Assembly: GCA_964458605.1 (NCBI GenBank)
Contig: CAYWLS010000032.1
Span: 1-37,748 of the forward strand
Direction of reading: 5' to 3'
From: JBBSNV01 sp964458605
Lineage (GTDB): Bacteria > Pseudomonadota > Alphaproteobacteria > Reyranellales > JAQSWP01
Length of the DNA: 37,748 bases
Shown here: one piece after another, positions 24,141-30,974 of the stretch
How the letters are laid out: each line of letters opens with the position of its first letter
Position numbering within the stretch: position 1 is the first letter of the stretch
Made by a program: the position numbers and the translations under genes
Notes under the pieces: model-generated
The model's input: the letters and a program-made list of their open reading frames with translations, nothing else
Databases searched by the model: none
Told to the model about the DNA's origin: nothing

Positions 24141-24586
24141 GCGCCGCGGCGGATAGCGGGCTGCAGGGCCTTGCCGGCCTGTCGCTGATCGTGCTGGCGG
24201 GCGAATACGAGCGCGTGCACTACGCCCTGTCGATGGCGGCCGCTGCGCTGGCGATCGACCGGCCGGTGATCCTGTTCTTCACCAATGGCGCGCTGCACGC
24301 GCTGGCCCGGGACGATGCCGCCGGGCCGGGCTGGCACCGGCTGCATGGCGACGCCTCCGGCCGCAGCGCCGCGCAGCAGGATGCCGAGCGGCGGGCGCGG
24401 GGCGTGGCGGGTTTTGCCGAGCTGTTCGAAGCCTGCATCGAGCTGGGAGCGCGGGTGATCGCCTGCGAGATGGGGCTGCGCGTGGCCGGGCTGAGCGCGG
24501 CCGAACTGCGGCCCCAGGCGGAGGTGGCTGGCCTGGTCACACTCTATGCCGCGACCGCCGCGCCGGCCCAGCTCGTGGTGATCTGA
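24137..24586 (+). CDS. DsrE-family protein
   Basis: 149 residues with the DsrE/DsrF-like alpha/beta fold: LSLIVLAGEYERVHYALSMAAAALAIDRPVILFFTNGALHAL at the N terminus and ELGARVIACEMGLRVAGL near the C terminus. Cys110 occupies the place of the conserved cysteine (usually ACxMSM) that carries persulfide sulfur in related proteins. The start overlaps the moeB stop (ATGA, 24137-24140), so the two are co-translated. The pairing suggests handling of sulfur for the carrier protein activated by MoeB/ThiF, or a general persulfide shuttle. Inferred from family and neighbourhood only. Confidence 0.8.
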   Translation: MSAAADSGLQGLAGLSLIVLAGEYERVHYALSMAAAALAIDRPVILFFTNGALHALARDDAAGPGWHRLHGDASGRSAAQQDAERRARGVAGFAELFEACIELGARVIACEMGLRVAGLSAAELRPQAEVAGLVTLYAATAAPAQLVVI

Positions 24587-24648
24587 GCCGCCCGATCCTG
24601 CGTCCTGGAGAGGGGGCGCTGCGGGCGTGTCGCGATCGGCACGGTGCG

Positions 24649-24656
24649 GCTATACT
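24649..24656 (+). promoter_or_regulatory. Candidate -10 of the MAPEG gene promoter
   Basis: GCTATACT contains TATACT (five of six consensus bases) and resembles the alphaproteobacterial GCTANAWC form. It would give a leader of about 36 bases with a strong GAGGGGGGA ribosome binding site. The -35 at 17-base spacing (TGTCGC) is poor. Confidence 0.35.
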
Positions 24657-24698
24657 GGCGCCGACGCCGCGCGCAGCGACCGGCGAGGGGGGAATTCC

Positions 24699-25091
24699 AT
24701 GTATCAGATCACGGCGCTCTATGCCGGCATCCTGGCCATCATCCTGGTGGCGCTGTCGATGCGCGTCATCCGCCATCGCATCACCGACCGGGTCTCGCTG
24801 GGCGATGGCGGCGGCGCCCTGTCGCCGGTGATCCGCGCCCACGGCAACTTCATCGAATACGTGCCGATGGCGCTGATTCTGATCGGCCTGCTCGAAGCGC
24901 GCGGCACCGCCGGCTGGCTGCTGCACGTGCTGGGCATCGTGCTGGTGGTGGCGCGCATCCTGCATCCTTTCGGCCTGACGATGAAGCCGCCCAACCCGGC
25001 GCGGGCGATCGGCGCCTCGGGCACCCTGCTGGTGATCCTGGTCGCCGGCATCCTGGTGCTGCTGTCGGTGCTGTTCAACTTCAAGGTCTGA
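24699..25091 (+). CDS. MAPEG-family membrane protein
   Basis: 130 residues with four predicted membrane helices: 3-20, about 45-67, 70-86 and 103-124. The MAPEG features are SMRVIRHRITDRVSLGDGG, SPVIRAHGNFIEYVPMALILIGLLE and ARILHPFGL. Bacterial members like YecN are inner-membrane proteins; some MAPEG relatives are glutathione transferases or peroxidases, but activity cannot be assumed here. The ATG at 24699 sits directly after GAGGGGGGA. An earlier in-frame ATG at 24627 would precede the candidate promoter and is rejected. The acyltransferase gene follows after 27 bases, so they may be co-transcribed. Confidence 0.88.
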   Translation: MYQITALYAGILAIILVALSMRVIRHRITDRVSLGDGGGALSPVIRAHGNFIEYVPMALILIGLLEARGTAGWLLHVLGIVLVVARILHPFGLTMKPPNPARAIGASGTLLVILVAGILVLLSVLFNFKV

Positions 25092-25093
25092 GG

Positions 25094-25114
25094 CGGCGGG
25101 CGGCGGGCGGCGGG
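25094..25114 (+). repeat. Three tandem copies of CGGCGGG
   Basis: The 27-base gap between the MAPEG stop and the acyltransferase ATG consists almost entirely of three exact copies of the 7-mer CGGCGGG. It takes the place where a Shine-Dalgarno would be. Slippage here would alter the spacing between the genes and the ribosome entry region without touching either coding frame. Confidence 0.8.
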
Positions 25115-25118
25115 CGCG

Positions 25119-26555
25119 ATGGGCGAGCCGATCGCCGTTCCGCTGTGGCTGTTCCTGCCGATCGCGCTGTTCGCCGCCTGGTCGCTGCTCGACCGGCTGC
25201 TCATCCCCTCGGGCCGCTGGTTCCTGCGCCGCCGGCTGAACCGGCTGATCGAGCGGGTCAATCGGCGCCTGCAGATCGGCATCCAGCCCTTCCAGCTGAC
25301 CAAGCGGCAGGTGCTGATCGACCGGCTGATCTACGACCCGCTGGTGGTCGAGGCGGCGAACGAGCACGCCGCCGAACAGAAAATCCCGCGCGAGGCGGCG
25401 ATGGCCCAGGTGCATCGCTACGCGCACGAGATCGTGCCGGCCTTCAACGCCTATATCTATTTCCGTCTCGGCTACGGCCTGGCCCGGCTGCTGGCGCGCG
25501 CGCTCTACCGGGTGCGGCTGGGCTGGATGGACGCGGCGGCGCTGGAGAACGTCGATCGCAACGCCACGGTGGTGTTCGTGATGAACCACCGCTCCAACAT
25601 GGACTACGTGCTGGTGGCGTTCCTGGCCGCCGACCGCACCGCGCTGTCCTACGCGGTGGGCGAATGGGCGCGCATCTGGCCGCTGCAGAGCCTGATCAAG
25701 TCGATGGGCGCCTATTTCGTGCGGCGCAACTCCGACAACCCGCTCTACCGCCGGGTGCTGGAGCGCTACGTCCATATGGCGACCGAGGCCGGCGTCGCCC
25801 AGGCGGTCTACCCCGAGGGAAGGCTGACGCGCGACGGCAAGCTCGGCACGCCGCGCACCGGCCTGCTCGACTACATGCTGAAGAGCTTCGATCCCAAGGG
25901 TCCGCGCGACGTGGTGTTCGTGCCCGTCGGCATCAACTACGACCGCGTGCTGGAGGATCGCACGCAGCTTGTGGCCGGCGACAAGACGGCCCGGCGCGCC
26001 CCGGCGCTGCGCACCGCGCTGCGCTTCGTCGGCCGCCAGCTGGGCCTGATGCTGCGCGGCCGCTGGTTCCGCTTCGGCTACGCTTGCGTCAATTTCGGCA
26101 CGCCGGTTTCGACCCGCGCCTGGCTGGCCGCGCGGCCGGTCGAAAGTTACCTGCTGGGCAGCGACATGGAAGGCGGCGATCTGCGCGGCCTCAGCCGCGA
26201 GCAGCGCTTCGCGGCCGTCACGCAGCTGGCCCAGACCCTGATGCGCGGCGTGGCCCAGGTCGTGCCGGTGCTGCCGGTGCCGCTGGTGGCGACGGCGCTG
26301 CTGCAGGCCGGACAGGCGCTGTCGCTGCTGGAGCTGAAGGCGCGCTGCGAGACGCTGATCGAACCGATGGAACGCAATGGCGCCCATCTCTACGTGCCGC
26401 GCGGCGATCGCGACTACGCCATCGAGGTCGGCTTGCGCAGCCTGATGCTGCGCCACCTGGTCGGCGAACGGGACGGGCTCTACGCCATCGAGCCGCAGGA
26501 GGAGGCGCTGCTACGCTACTACGCCAACTCCATCGCCCATCTGCTGCCGGCCTGA
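25119..26555 (+). CDS. PlsB-like 1-acyl/glycerol-3-phosphate acyltransferase family protein
   Basis: Phospholipid-synthesis-type acyltransferase of 478 residues, with an N-terminal membrane helix (about 9-28). The four acyltransferase blocks occur in order: NHRSNMDYVL with the catalytic His157 and Asp162, GAYFVRR (197-203), YPEGRLTRDGK (231-241) and VPVGINYDRV (268-277). Spelling of the last two blocks resembles PlsB (glycerol-3-phosphate acyltransferase) more than PlsC, but the protein is far shorter than the roughly 800-residue PlsB of E. coli. The substrate is therefore uncertain. The ATG at 25119 directly follows the CGGCGGG repeats. It converges with the reductase gene, six bases apart. 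Confidence 0.85.
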   Translation: MGEPIAVPLWLFLPIALFAAWSLLDRLLIPSGRWFLRRRLNRLIERVNRRLQIGIQPFQLTKRQVLIDRLIYDPLVVEAANEHAAEQKIPREAAMAQVHRYAHEIVPAFNAYIYFRLGYGLARLLARALYRVRLGWMDAAALENVDRNATVVFVMNHRSNMDYVLVAFLAADRTALSYAVGEWARIWPLQSLIKSMGAYFVRRNSDNPLYRRVLERYVHMATEAGVAQAVYPEGRLTRDGKLGTPRTGLLDYMLKSFDPKGPRDVVFVPVGINYDRVLEDRTQLVAGDKTARRAPALRTALRFVGRQLGLMLRGRWFRFGYACVNFGTPVSTRAWLAARPVESYLLGSDMEGGDLRGLSREQRFAAVTQLAQTLMRGVAQVVPVLPVPLVATALLQAGQALSLLELKARCETLIEPMERNGAHLYVPRGDRDYAIEVGLRSLMLRHLVGERDGLYAIEPQEEALLRYYANSIAHLLPA

Positions 26556-26561
26556 AGCCGA

Positions 26562-27551
26562 TCAGAACATCGCCGCCAGCACGCGGTCGGGCGGCTTGTG
26601 GCCGTCGGCGAAGGTCTTGATGTTGATGATGACCTTCTCGCCCATGTCGAGCCGGCCCTCGATGGTGGCCGAGCCCATATGCGGCAGCAGCACCACGTTG
26701 TTCAGCTCGCGCAGCTTGGGATTGATCGCCGGCTCGTTCTCGAACACGTCGAGCCCGGCGCCGGCCAGCTCGCCGTTGCGCAGCATGCGGGTCAGCGCGT
26801 TCTCGTCGATCACCTCGCCGCGCGCGGTGTTGACGATGATGGCGTGCGGGTTGAGCAGCTTGAGCCGCCGCGCCGACAGCAGATGGAAGGTAGCCGGGGT
26901 GTGCGGGCAGTTGATCGACACGATGTCCATGCGCGCCAGCATCTGGTCGAGGCTTTCCCAGTAGGTGGCCTCCAGCTCGCGTTCGATGTCGGGATGGACG
27001 CGGCGGCGGTTGTGGTAGTGCACCGCCAGGCCGAAGCCCTTGGCGCGCCGCGCCAGCGCCTGGCCGATGCGGCCCATGCCGATGATGCCCAGCCGCTTGC
27101 CCCAGATGCGGTGGCCCAGCATGGCGGTCGGGCTCCAGCCGGTCCATTTGTCGGCCCGCACCAGCCGCTCGCCCTCGGCCAGGCGGCGCGCCGTGGCCAG
27201 CACCAGCGCCATGGTCATGTCGGCGGTGTCCTCGGTCAGCACGCCCGGCGTGTTGGTTACGGTGATGCCGCGCTGGCGGGCGGTGTCCAGATCGATATGG
27301 TCGACGCCGGTGCCGAACGAGGCAATCAGCTTCAGCCGGGGGCCGGCCTGCGAAATGATCCTTCCGTCGATCCGGTCGGTCACGGTGGGCACCAGCACGT
27401 CGGCCTGCTTGGCGGCCTCGACCAGCTGGGCCGCCGTCATCTGCTTGTCCTCGACGTTCAGCCGCGTGTCGAACAGCTCCATCATCCGCGTCTCGATGAC
27501 GTCGGGAAGCTTGCGGGTGACGATCACGGTCGGCTTGGTCTTGGCGGGCAT
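26562..27551 (-). CDS. 2-hydroxyacid dehydrogenase, glyoxylate/hydroxypyruvate reductase type
   Basis: Reduces glyoxylate or hydroxypyruvate (or oxidises D-glycerate) with a nicotinamide cofactor. It has 329 residues. The Rossmann motif is GMGRIG (158-163), and the catalytic triad is Arg244 (NTARGEV), Glu273 (ENEP) and His291 (LLPHMGSA). NRRR (181-184) at the end of the second Rossmann strand, in place of an acidic residue, favours NADP(H). The ATG at 27551 gives MPAKTKPTVIVTRKLPDVIE, a normal family start. Longer in-frame readings run into the gap and are not conserved. AAGG lies about nine bases before the start. Confidence 0.93.
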   Translation of the reverse strand: MPAKTKPTVIVTRKLPDVIETRMMELFDTRLNVEDKQMTAAQLVEAAKQADVLVPTVTDRIDGRIISQAGPRLKLIASFGTGVDHIDLDTARQRGITVTNTPGVLTEDTADMTMALVLATARRLAEGERLVRADKWTGWSPTAMLGHRIWGKRLGIIGMGRIGQALARRAKGFGLAVHYHNRRRVHPDIERELEATYWESLDQMLARMDIVSINCPHTPATFHLLSARRLKLLNPHAIIVNTARGEVIDENALTRMLRNGELAGAGLDVFENEPAINPKLRELNNVVLLPHMGSATIEGRLDMGEKVIINIKTFADGHKPPDRVLAAMF

Positions 27552-27607
27552 CGAACGAACCTTGTTCCTTGCGGGAAAGGGCAAATCGAACGCCCCCTTG
27601 AGGGTTC

Positions 27608-27636
27608 GGATAGCAATACCCATGCCTGCTTGGCAA
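27608..27636 (-). promoter_or_regulatory. Candidate promoter of the hydroxyacid dehydrogenase gene
   Basis: TTGCCA (27636-27631), 17 bases, then TATCCG (27613-27608) on the minus strand, preceded by TTGC. Transcription would start near 27601, about 50 bases before the ATG. Each hexamer has four or fewer matches to consensus, so confidence is modest. Confidence 0.4.
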
Positions 27637-27690
27637 GCCTCGCGCGGGCGGCCGCCGGGTCGGGTAAAATCCCGCTGTTTTCCGCGGCTT

Positions 27691-28686
27691 TCAAGGCTTG
27701 ATGGCGGGCAGCGGAACCGGCTTGAGCTGGCGCGGCTGCCAACGGGCGGCTTCTTCCTGGGCCCTGGCGATCGCCGCGCTGGACAGCCGGTTGCGCAATT
27801 CCTGGGCCGCCAGCGAGGCCTGGAAATAGGCGTCGCCCTGCGGCGCACGATTGAGCACGATGGTCAGCCATTTCAGCGCCGCTTCCTCGTCGCTGCGCAG
27901 CCCGGCCTCGCCGCTGCGGTAGAGGCTGGCCAGCATCATCATGGCCGGGTAGTCGCCGGCATCGGCCGCGACCTGGATCAGTTGAACCCCGCGCACCTCG
28001 TCCTTGGCCACGCCGTCGCCGCGCAGGAACATCTGGCCGAGATAGAAGTGCGAGGGCACATCGCCCAGCGCCGCGGCGCGGGCGAGACAATCGGCAACCG
28101 TCGCCCAATCGCGCGGCAGCCCGCCGACGCCCTCGCTGGCCAGCTGCGCCAGCACCCGCCAGGCCGCGCCGTTGCCGCTTTCGGCCACGGCGCGATAGAG
28201 CGCCACGGCGCGGGATTCGTCCTTGGCCACGCCGTCCCCGCCCTCCAGGTAGATCGGCGCCAGCACGCCCATGGCCTGAGCATTGCCGGCCTTGGCGGCG
28301 ATCTCCAGCAGCCGCACGCCCTCGGGCAGGTCCCTGGCCTGGCCCAGCAGGCCGCCGACCAGGACCCGGCCGAGAAAGAAGATGGCGTCGGCGTTGCCGG
28401 CGGCGGCCGCCTTGCGCAGCCATTCCATGCCGCGCGGGATGTCGCGCTCGACCCCGGTGCCGCCGTTGAAATAGATCTCGGCCAGCCGCACCTGGGCCAG
28501 GCTGTTGCCGGCTTTGGCCAGCGGCAGGAATTCCTTGAGCGCGGCCGGCAGGTCGCCCTTCTGATAGGCCGCCTGACCCTCCTTGAAGCCGGCCTCGGCC
28601 GGTGCGGCAACCAGGATGGCGCCCAAGACCAAGATCAAGCCCATGGCCAGGCCGCCGATCGGAGGGATTTTGCCGAACGTCGCCAT
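27691..28686 (-). CDS. Secreted Sel1-like repeat protein
   Basis: 331 residues. A signal peptide (GLAMGLILVLGAILVAAPAEA, cleavage near residue 32) is followed by Sel1-like (TPR-type) helical repeats. Typical repeat units are AQVRLAEIYFNGGTGVERD, AMGVLAPIYLEGGDGVAKD and SHFYLGQMFLRGDGVAKD, spaced about 36 residues apart. Such repeats mediate protein-protein contacts in the periplasm; no enzymatic motif is seen. The start at 28686 and an internal ATG before the hydrophobic segment are both possible. It is divergent from the SH3 gene (46 bases apart). After the stop, only a weak hairpin followed by TTTT near 27665 is seen. Confidence 0.87.
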   Translation of the reverse strand: MATFGKIPPIGGLAMGLILVLGAILVAAPAEAGFKEGQAAYQKGDLPAALKEFLPLAKAGNSLAQVRLAEIYFNGGTGVERDIPRGMEWLRKAAAAGNADAIFFLGRVLVGGLLGQARDLPEGVRLLEIAAKAGNAQAMGVLAPIYLEGGDGVAKDESRAVALYRAVAESGNGAAWRVLAQLASEGVGGLPRDWATVADCLARAAALGDVPSHFYLGQMFLRGDGVAKDEVRGVQLIQVAADAGDYPAMMMLASLYRSGEAGLRSDEEAALKWLTIVLNRAPQGDAYFQASLAAQELRNRLSSAAIARAQEEAARWQPRQLKPVPLPAIKP

Positions 28687-28718
28687 TTGTCGAGATGATT
28701 CAGTATTTCAGGGCAATT

Positions 28719-28727
28719 TGCTATGAT
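28719..28727 (+). promoter_or_regulatory. Extended -10 promoter of a predicted leaderless SH3-gene mRNA
   Basis: TG-C-TATGAT is an extended -10 with five of six consensus bases. It ends five bases before the ATG at 28733, the same spacing as for moeB. There is no Shine-Dalgarno before the ATG. The -35 region is weak. Confidence 0.5.
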
Positions 28728-28732
28728 GACGC

Positions 28733-29335
28733 ATGAGCTTCTTTCCGGTTCGGCAACCGATCACCCGGCTGGCCTGGCTCGGCGCCCTGGTGCCGGCGCT
28801 GGCGACAGGGCTGGCCATGGCCGAGCCGGGACCGCCGGCCAAGCCGGCCGCGGTGGCCAGCAGCGCCGCCCCGCCGCCGTCCAGCGACCTCAGCCTGCGC
28901 GAGCAGGCGATCCATCGCGGCTCGGGCCTGCCGGTGCCGCGCTTCGCCTCGCTGCGCTCCGACGAGGTCAATGTCCGCAGCGGGCCGGGCACGCGCTATC
29001 CGGTGGAATGGGTGTTCCAGAAAAAGAACATGCCGGTCGAGGTGATCGCCGAGTTCGACACCTGGCGCAAGATCCGCGACTGGCAGGGCACGATGGGCTG
29101 GGTGCATCAGAGCATGCTGGTCGGCAAGCGCAGCGTGATCGTCAGCGGCCGCCAGGTCAGCCTGCTGCGCACGCCCGAGACCGACGGCGCGCCGGTGGCG
29201 CGGGTCGAGAACGCCGTGCAGGGCGAATTGCTGACCTGCAAGGACGCCTGGTGCCGGGTGCGCATCGGCGACTACAAGGGCTGGCTGGCGCGCAAGGACA
29301 TCTGGGGCGTCTATCGCGACGAGAAGATCGAGTAG
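28733..29335 (+). CDS. Exported bacterial SH3-domain protein
   Basis: 200 residues. An N-terminal signal peptide (LAWLGALVPALATGLAMA) is followed by a Pro/Ala-rich linker (about 31-50). A bacterial SH3-type domain starts at RFASLRSDEVNVRSGPGTRYPVEWVF (about 70-95) and contains WRKIRDWQGTMGWVHQSML. A second SH3-like half follows (LLRTPETDGAPVARVENAVQGELL...GWLARKDIWGVY). Such domains usually bind cell-wall peptides, so an envelope role is likely, but no hydrolase domain is attached. The tenA gene follows after 14 bases. Confidence 0.87.
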   Translation: MSFFPVRQPITRLAWLGALVPALATGLAMAEPGPPAKPAAVASSAAPPPSSDLSLREQAIHRGSGLPVPRFASLRSDEVNVRSGPGTRYPVEWVFQKKNMPVEVIAEFDTWRKIRDWQGTMGWVHQSMLVGKRSVIVSGRQVSLLRTPETDGAPVARVENAVQGELLTCKDAWCRVRIGDYKGWLARKDIWGVYRDEKIE

Positions 29336-29349
29336 CGCGTCGCCCGCCG

Positions 29350-30033
29350 ATGAGCGATTCCCGCCCTTTCGATCGCGGCCTGTTCGGCCGGCTGCGCCAG
29401 GCGGCGGGTGCGACCTGGACGGGCTATGTCGAGCATCGCTTCGTCGTTGCGCTGGCCGAGGGCAGCCTGGCGCTCGATTGCTTCCGCCGCTACCTGGTGC
29501 AGGATTATCTGTTCCTGATCCAGTTCGCCCGCGCCTGGGCGCTGGCCGCCTACAAATCGGACGATCTGGCCGAACTGCGCGCCGCGGCGGCGGCGATGGC
29601 CGGCATCGTCGATGTCGAAATGAAGCTGCATGTCCAATTCTGCCGCGACTGGGGCCTGAGCGAGGCGCAGATGCAGGCCACGCCGGAGGCGCCGGCCACG
29701 GTGGCCTATACGCGCTACGTGCTCGATTGCGGGCTGCGCGGCGATCTGCTCGACCTCCAGGTGGCGCTGGCGCCGTGCATCGTGGGCTATGGCGAGATCG
29801 GCGCGCGCCTGCTCGGGACAGCGCGGCTCGCGGGCAATCCCTATCGCGCCTGGATCGAGATGTATGGCGGGGCGGACTACCAGGCCGTGGCTCAGGGGGC
29901 GATCGAGGCCCTGGAAGAGAGCGGCCGGCGCCGCGGCGGCGATGCGCGTTTCGACCGGCTGGCGGCGATCTTCACGACCGCCTCGCGGCTGGAGGCGGAT
30001 TTCTGGCAGATGGCGCTGGAACCCGAGATTTAG
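29350..30033 (+). CDS. tenA: TenA-family aminopyrimidine aminohydrolase (thiaminase II type)
   Basis: Salvages thiamine by hydrolysing aminopyrimidine breakdown products. It has 227 residues and is all-helical. Key residues are in place: QDYLFLIQFARAW (about 51-63), catalytic Cys143 in APCIVGYGEIG, and Glu215 in LEADFWQMAL. The family length is about 220. The ATG at 29350 precedes FGRLRQAAGATWTGYVEHRFV, a usual TenA start. No thiamine riboswitch or other thi genes are near. Its TAG stop abuts the stop codon of the convergent fic gene (TAGCTA at 30031-30036). Confidence 0.9.
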   Translation: MSDSRPFDRGLFGRLRQAAGATWTGYVEHRFVVALAEGSLALDCFRRYLVQDYLFLIQFARAWALAAYKSDDLAELRAAAAAMAGIVDVEMKLHVQFCRDWGLSEAQMQATPEAPATVAYTRYVLDCGLRGDLLDLQVALAPCIVGYGEIGARLLGTARLAGNPYRAWIEMYGGADYQAVAQGAIEALEESGRRRGGDARFDRLAAIFTTASRLEADFWQMALEPEI

Positions 30034-30696
30034 CTACGAGCTCTTGTCGTTACGAATGGCTTTCTGATGGACATCCGCCAATTGAGCGGCCAAGGCAGCG
30101 GCAATCAGATTCTCGAGATCCGTCAGATCGATTGCGCCTTTGGCAAAAGCCCGGTCGGCTTTCTCCAAGGCTTGGTAATATGGATTCTTCTTTCCCGATA
30201 TTTGATCGGGAATGGTTTTCTCGCCGGGCAGTTCGTAGCCTAACTTTATGGATAGCAAGAGATATGAAACAGCGCGAGATGTCCGGCCATTGCCATCTTC
30301 AAAGGGATGTACCCAGTTGAGGCGCCACATTGCATAAGCGGCCAGATGAACGGCCGAGGCCGAGCTCCAATTGTCATTGACGTAATCGCAAAGGTCTTCG
30401 ACCAGAGCTGGCACATCGCGATATGGAGGCGGCATGTGTTTGCTGCCTTCAATATGAATAGAAACGTTACGGAACTACCCAGCGCTTCGGCTGAGGCCGT
30501 CAAGCGCTTCGGCTTGCAAGGCACAGATGGTAGACGGTCTTAGCCGAAAGGATTTTCCGGACTGCAACGTCCTTCGAATGATTTCGATAACCTTATCGTA
30601 CTGCTTCAGACCGTTGAGCGCTTCCTGCTTGGCTCGCTCATCGGTATCGGCAATAGTTTCCTTGACCGCCGCTTTACTGTGGCGGTCACTCGTCAT
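30034..30696 (-). pseudogene. fic: Fic-domain protein gene interrupted by an in-frame amber codon
   Basis: Fic enzymes transfer AMP or related groups to target proteins and often act as toxins. Reading from the ATG at 30696, codons 1-73 give a Fic N-terminal region (LRPSTICALQAEALDGLSRSAG). A TAG at 30475-30477 follows, and the same frame continues for 146 codons: FRNVSIHIEGSKHMPPP, then DLCDYVNDNW, then the full active-site motif HPFEDGNGRTSR (catalytic His at about codon 130). Homologues usually read SxxAGNFR here, so one codon appears changed to a stop. An ATG at 30435 could start a shorter protein with the active site but without the upstream IEGSKH flap. Dead gene, read-through, or sequencing error are all possible. 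It overlaps the antitoxin-like gene by four bases. Confidence 0.85.
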
Positions 30697-30875
30697 CGAC
30701 CTTGCTTCTGCTTTTCCAGAACTTCGGCTGCTTCATCGACCATCTGGCGCGTGATGCGCGAATTCTCGATGTTCGTGTTGCCATAAGCAAAGCTACGCCG
30801 TTGAGCTTCTTTCTCTTCTGCCGTCATGGGGACGGCCTTTGCTGCGTCAATGAGGTATTGAAGGTCTTTGGACAT
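30693..30875 (-). CDS. Small antitoxin-like protein upstream of fic
   Basis: 60 residues, MSKDLQYLIDAAKAVPMTAEEKEAQRRSFAYGNTNIENSRITRQ and a helical tail. It sits directly upstream of fic with an ATGA overlap (30693-30696), the gene order of class I Fic modules such as VbhA-VbhT. The segment NTNIEN resembles the inhibitory motif [S/T]xxxE[G/N] that blocks ATP in the Fic active site, with Asn instead of Ser/Thr at the first position. The base composition is lower in G+C than its neighbours, consistent with horizontal transfer. The antitoxin role is inferred from position and motif. Its own reading frame is intact. Confidence 0.72.
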   Translation of the reverse strand: MSKDLQYLIDAAKAVPMTAEEKEAQRRSFAYGNTNIENSRITRQMVDEAAEVLEKQKQGR

Positions 30876-30895
30876 CGATATTTTCCAGCCATTTA

Positions 30896-30917
30896 ATCCA
30901 GCTATCTAAAGCTGGAT
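30896..30917. promoter_or_regulatory. Inverted repeat (possible operator) before the antitoxin gene
   Basis: Arms ATCCAGCT and AGCTGGAT (30896-30903, 30910-30917) are perfect reverse complements around ATCTAA. The repeat starts at or next to the predicted transcription start of the antitoxin-fic unit. This is a fitting place for an autoregulatory operator, or for a hairpin at the 5' end of the mRNA. Confidence 0.5.
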
Positions 30918-30924
30918 ATTAATT

Positions 30925-30953
30925 AAGATAGCAGATCGAGCGTTCGGTCTCAA
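30925..30953 (-). promoter_or_regulatory. Promoter of the antitoxin-fic unit
   Basis: TTGAGA (30953-30948), a 17-base spacer and TATCTT (30930-30925) on the minus strand, with TGC directly before the hexamer making an extended -10. Transcription is expected near 30918, about 43 bases before the antitoxin ATG. It lies between DUF3501 and the antitoxin gene, so the module does not depend on the upstream operon. Confidence 0.55.
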
Positions 30954-30974
30954 CGGATTAAGCGTCGATCGATC

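Noticed and set aside
29336..29349. Thiamine riboswitch before tenA
   Set aside because: Only 14 bases separate tenA from the SH3 gene, with no room for a TPP aptamer and no conserved core upstream.
30475..30477. Frameshift as the cause of the broken fic gene
   Set aside because: The N-terminal and C-terminal parts are in the same frame (13 codons apart from the internal ATG), so the lesion is a single stop codon, not an indel.
30246..30524. Separate 92-codon gene inside fic
   Set aside because: It is a shifted-frame shadow of the Fic coding region. The frame containing HPFEDGNGRTSR carries the real signal.
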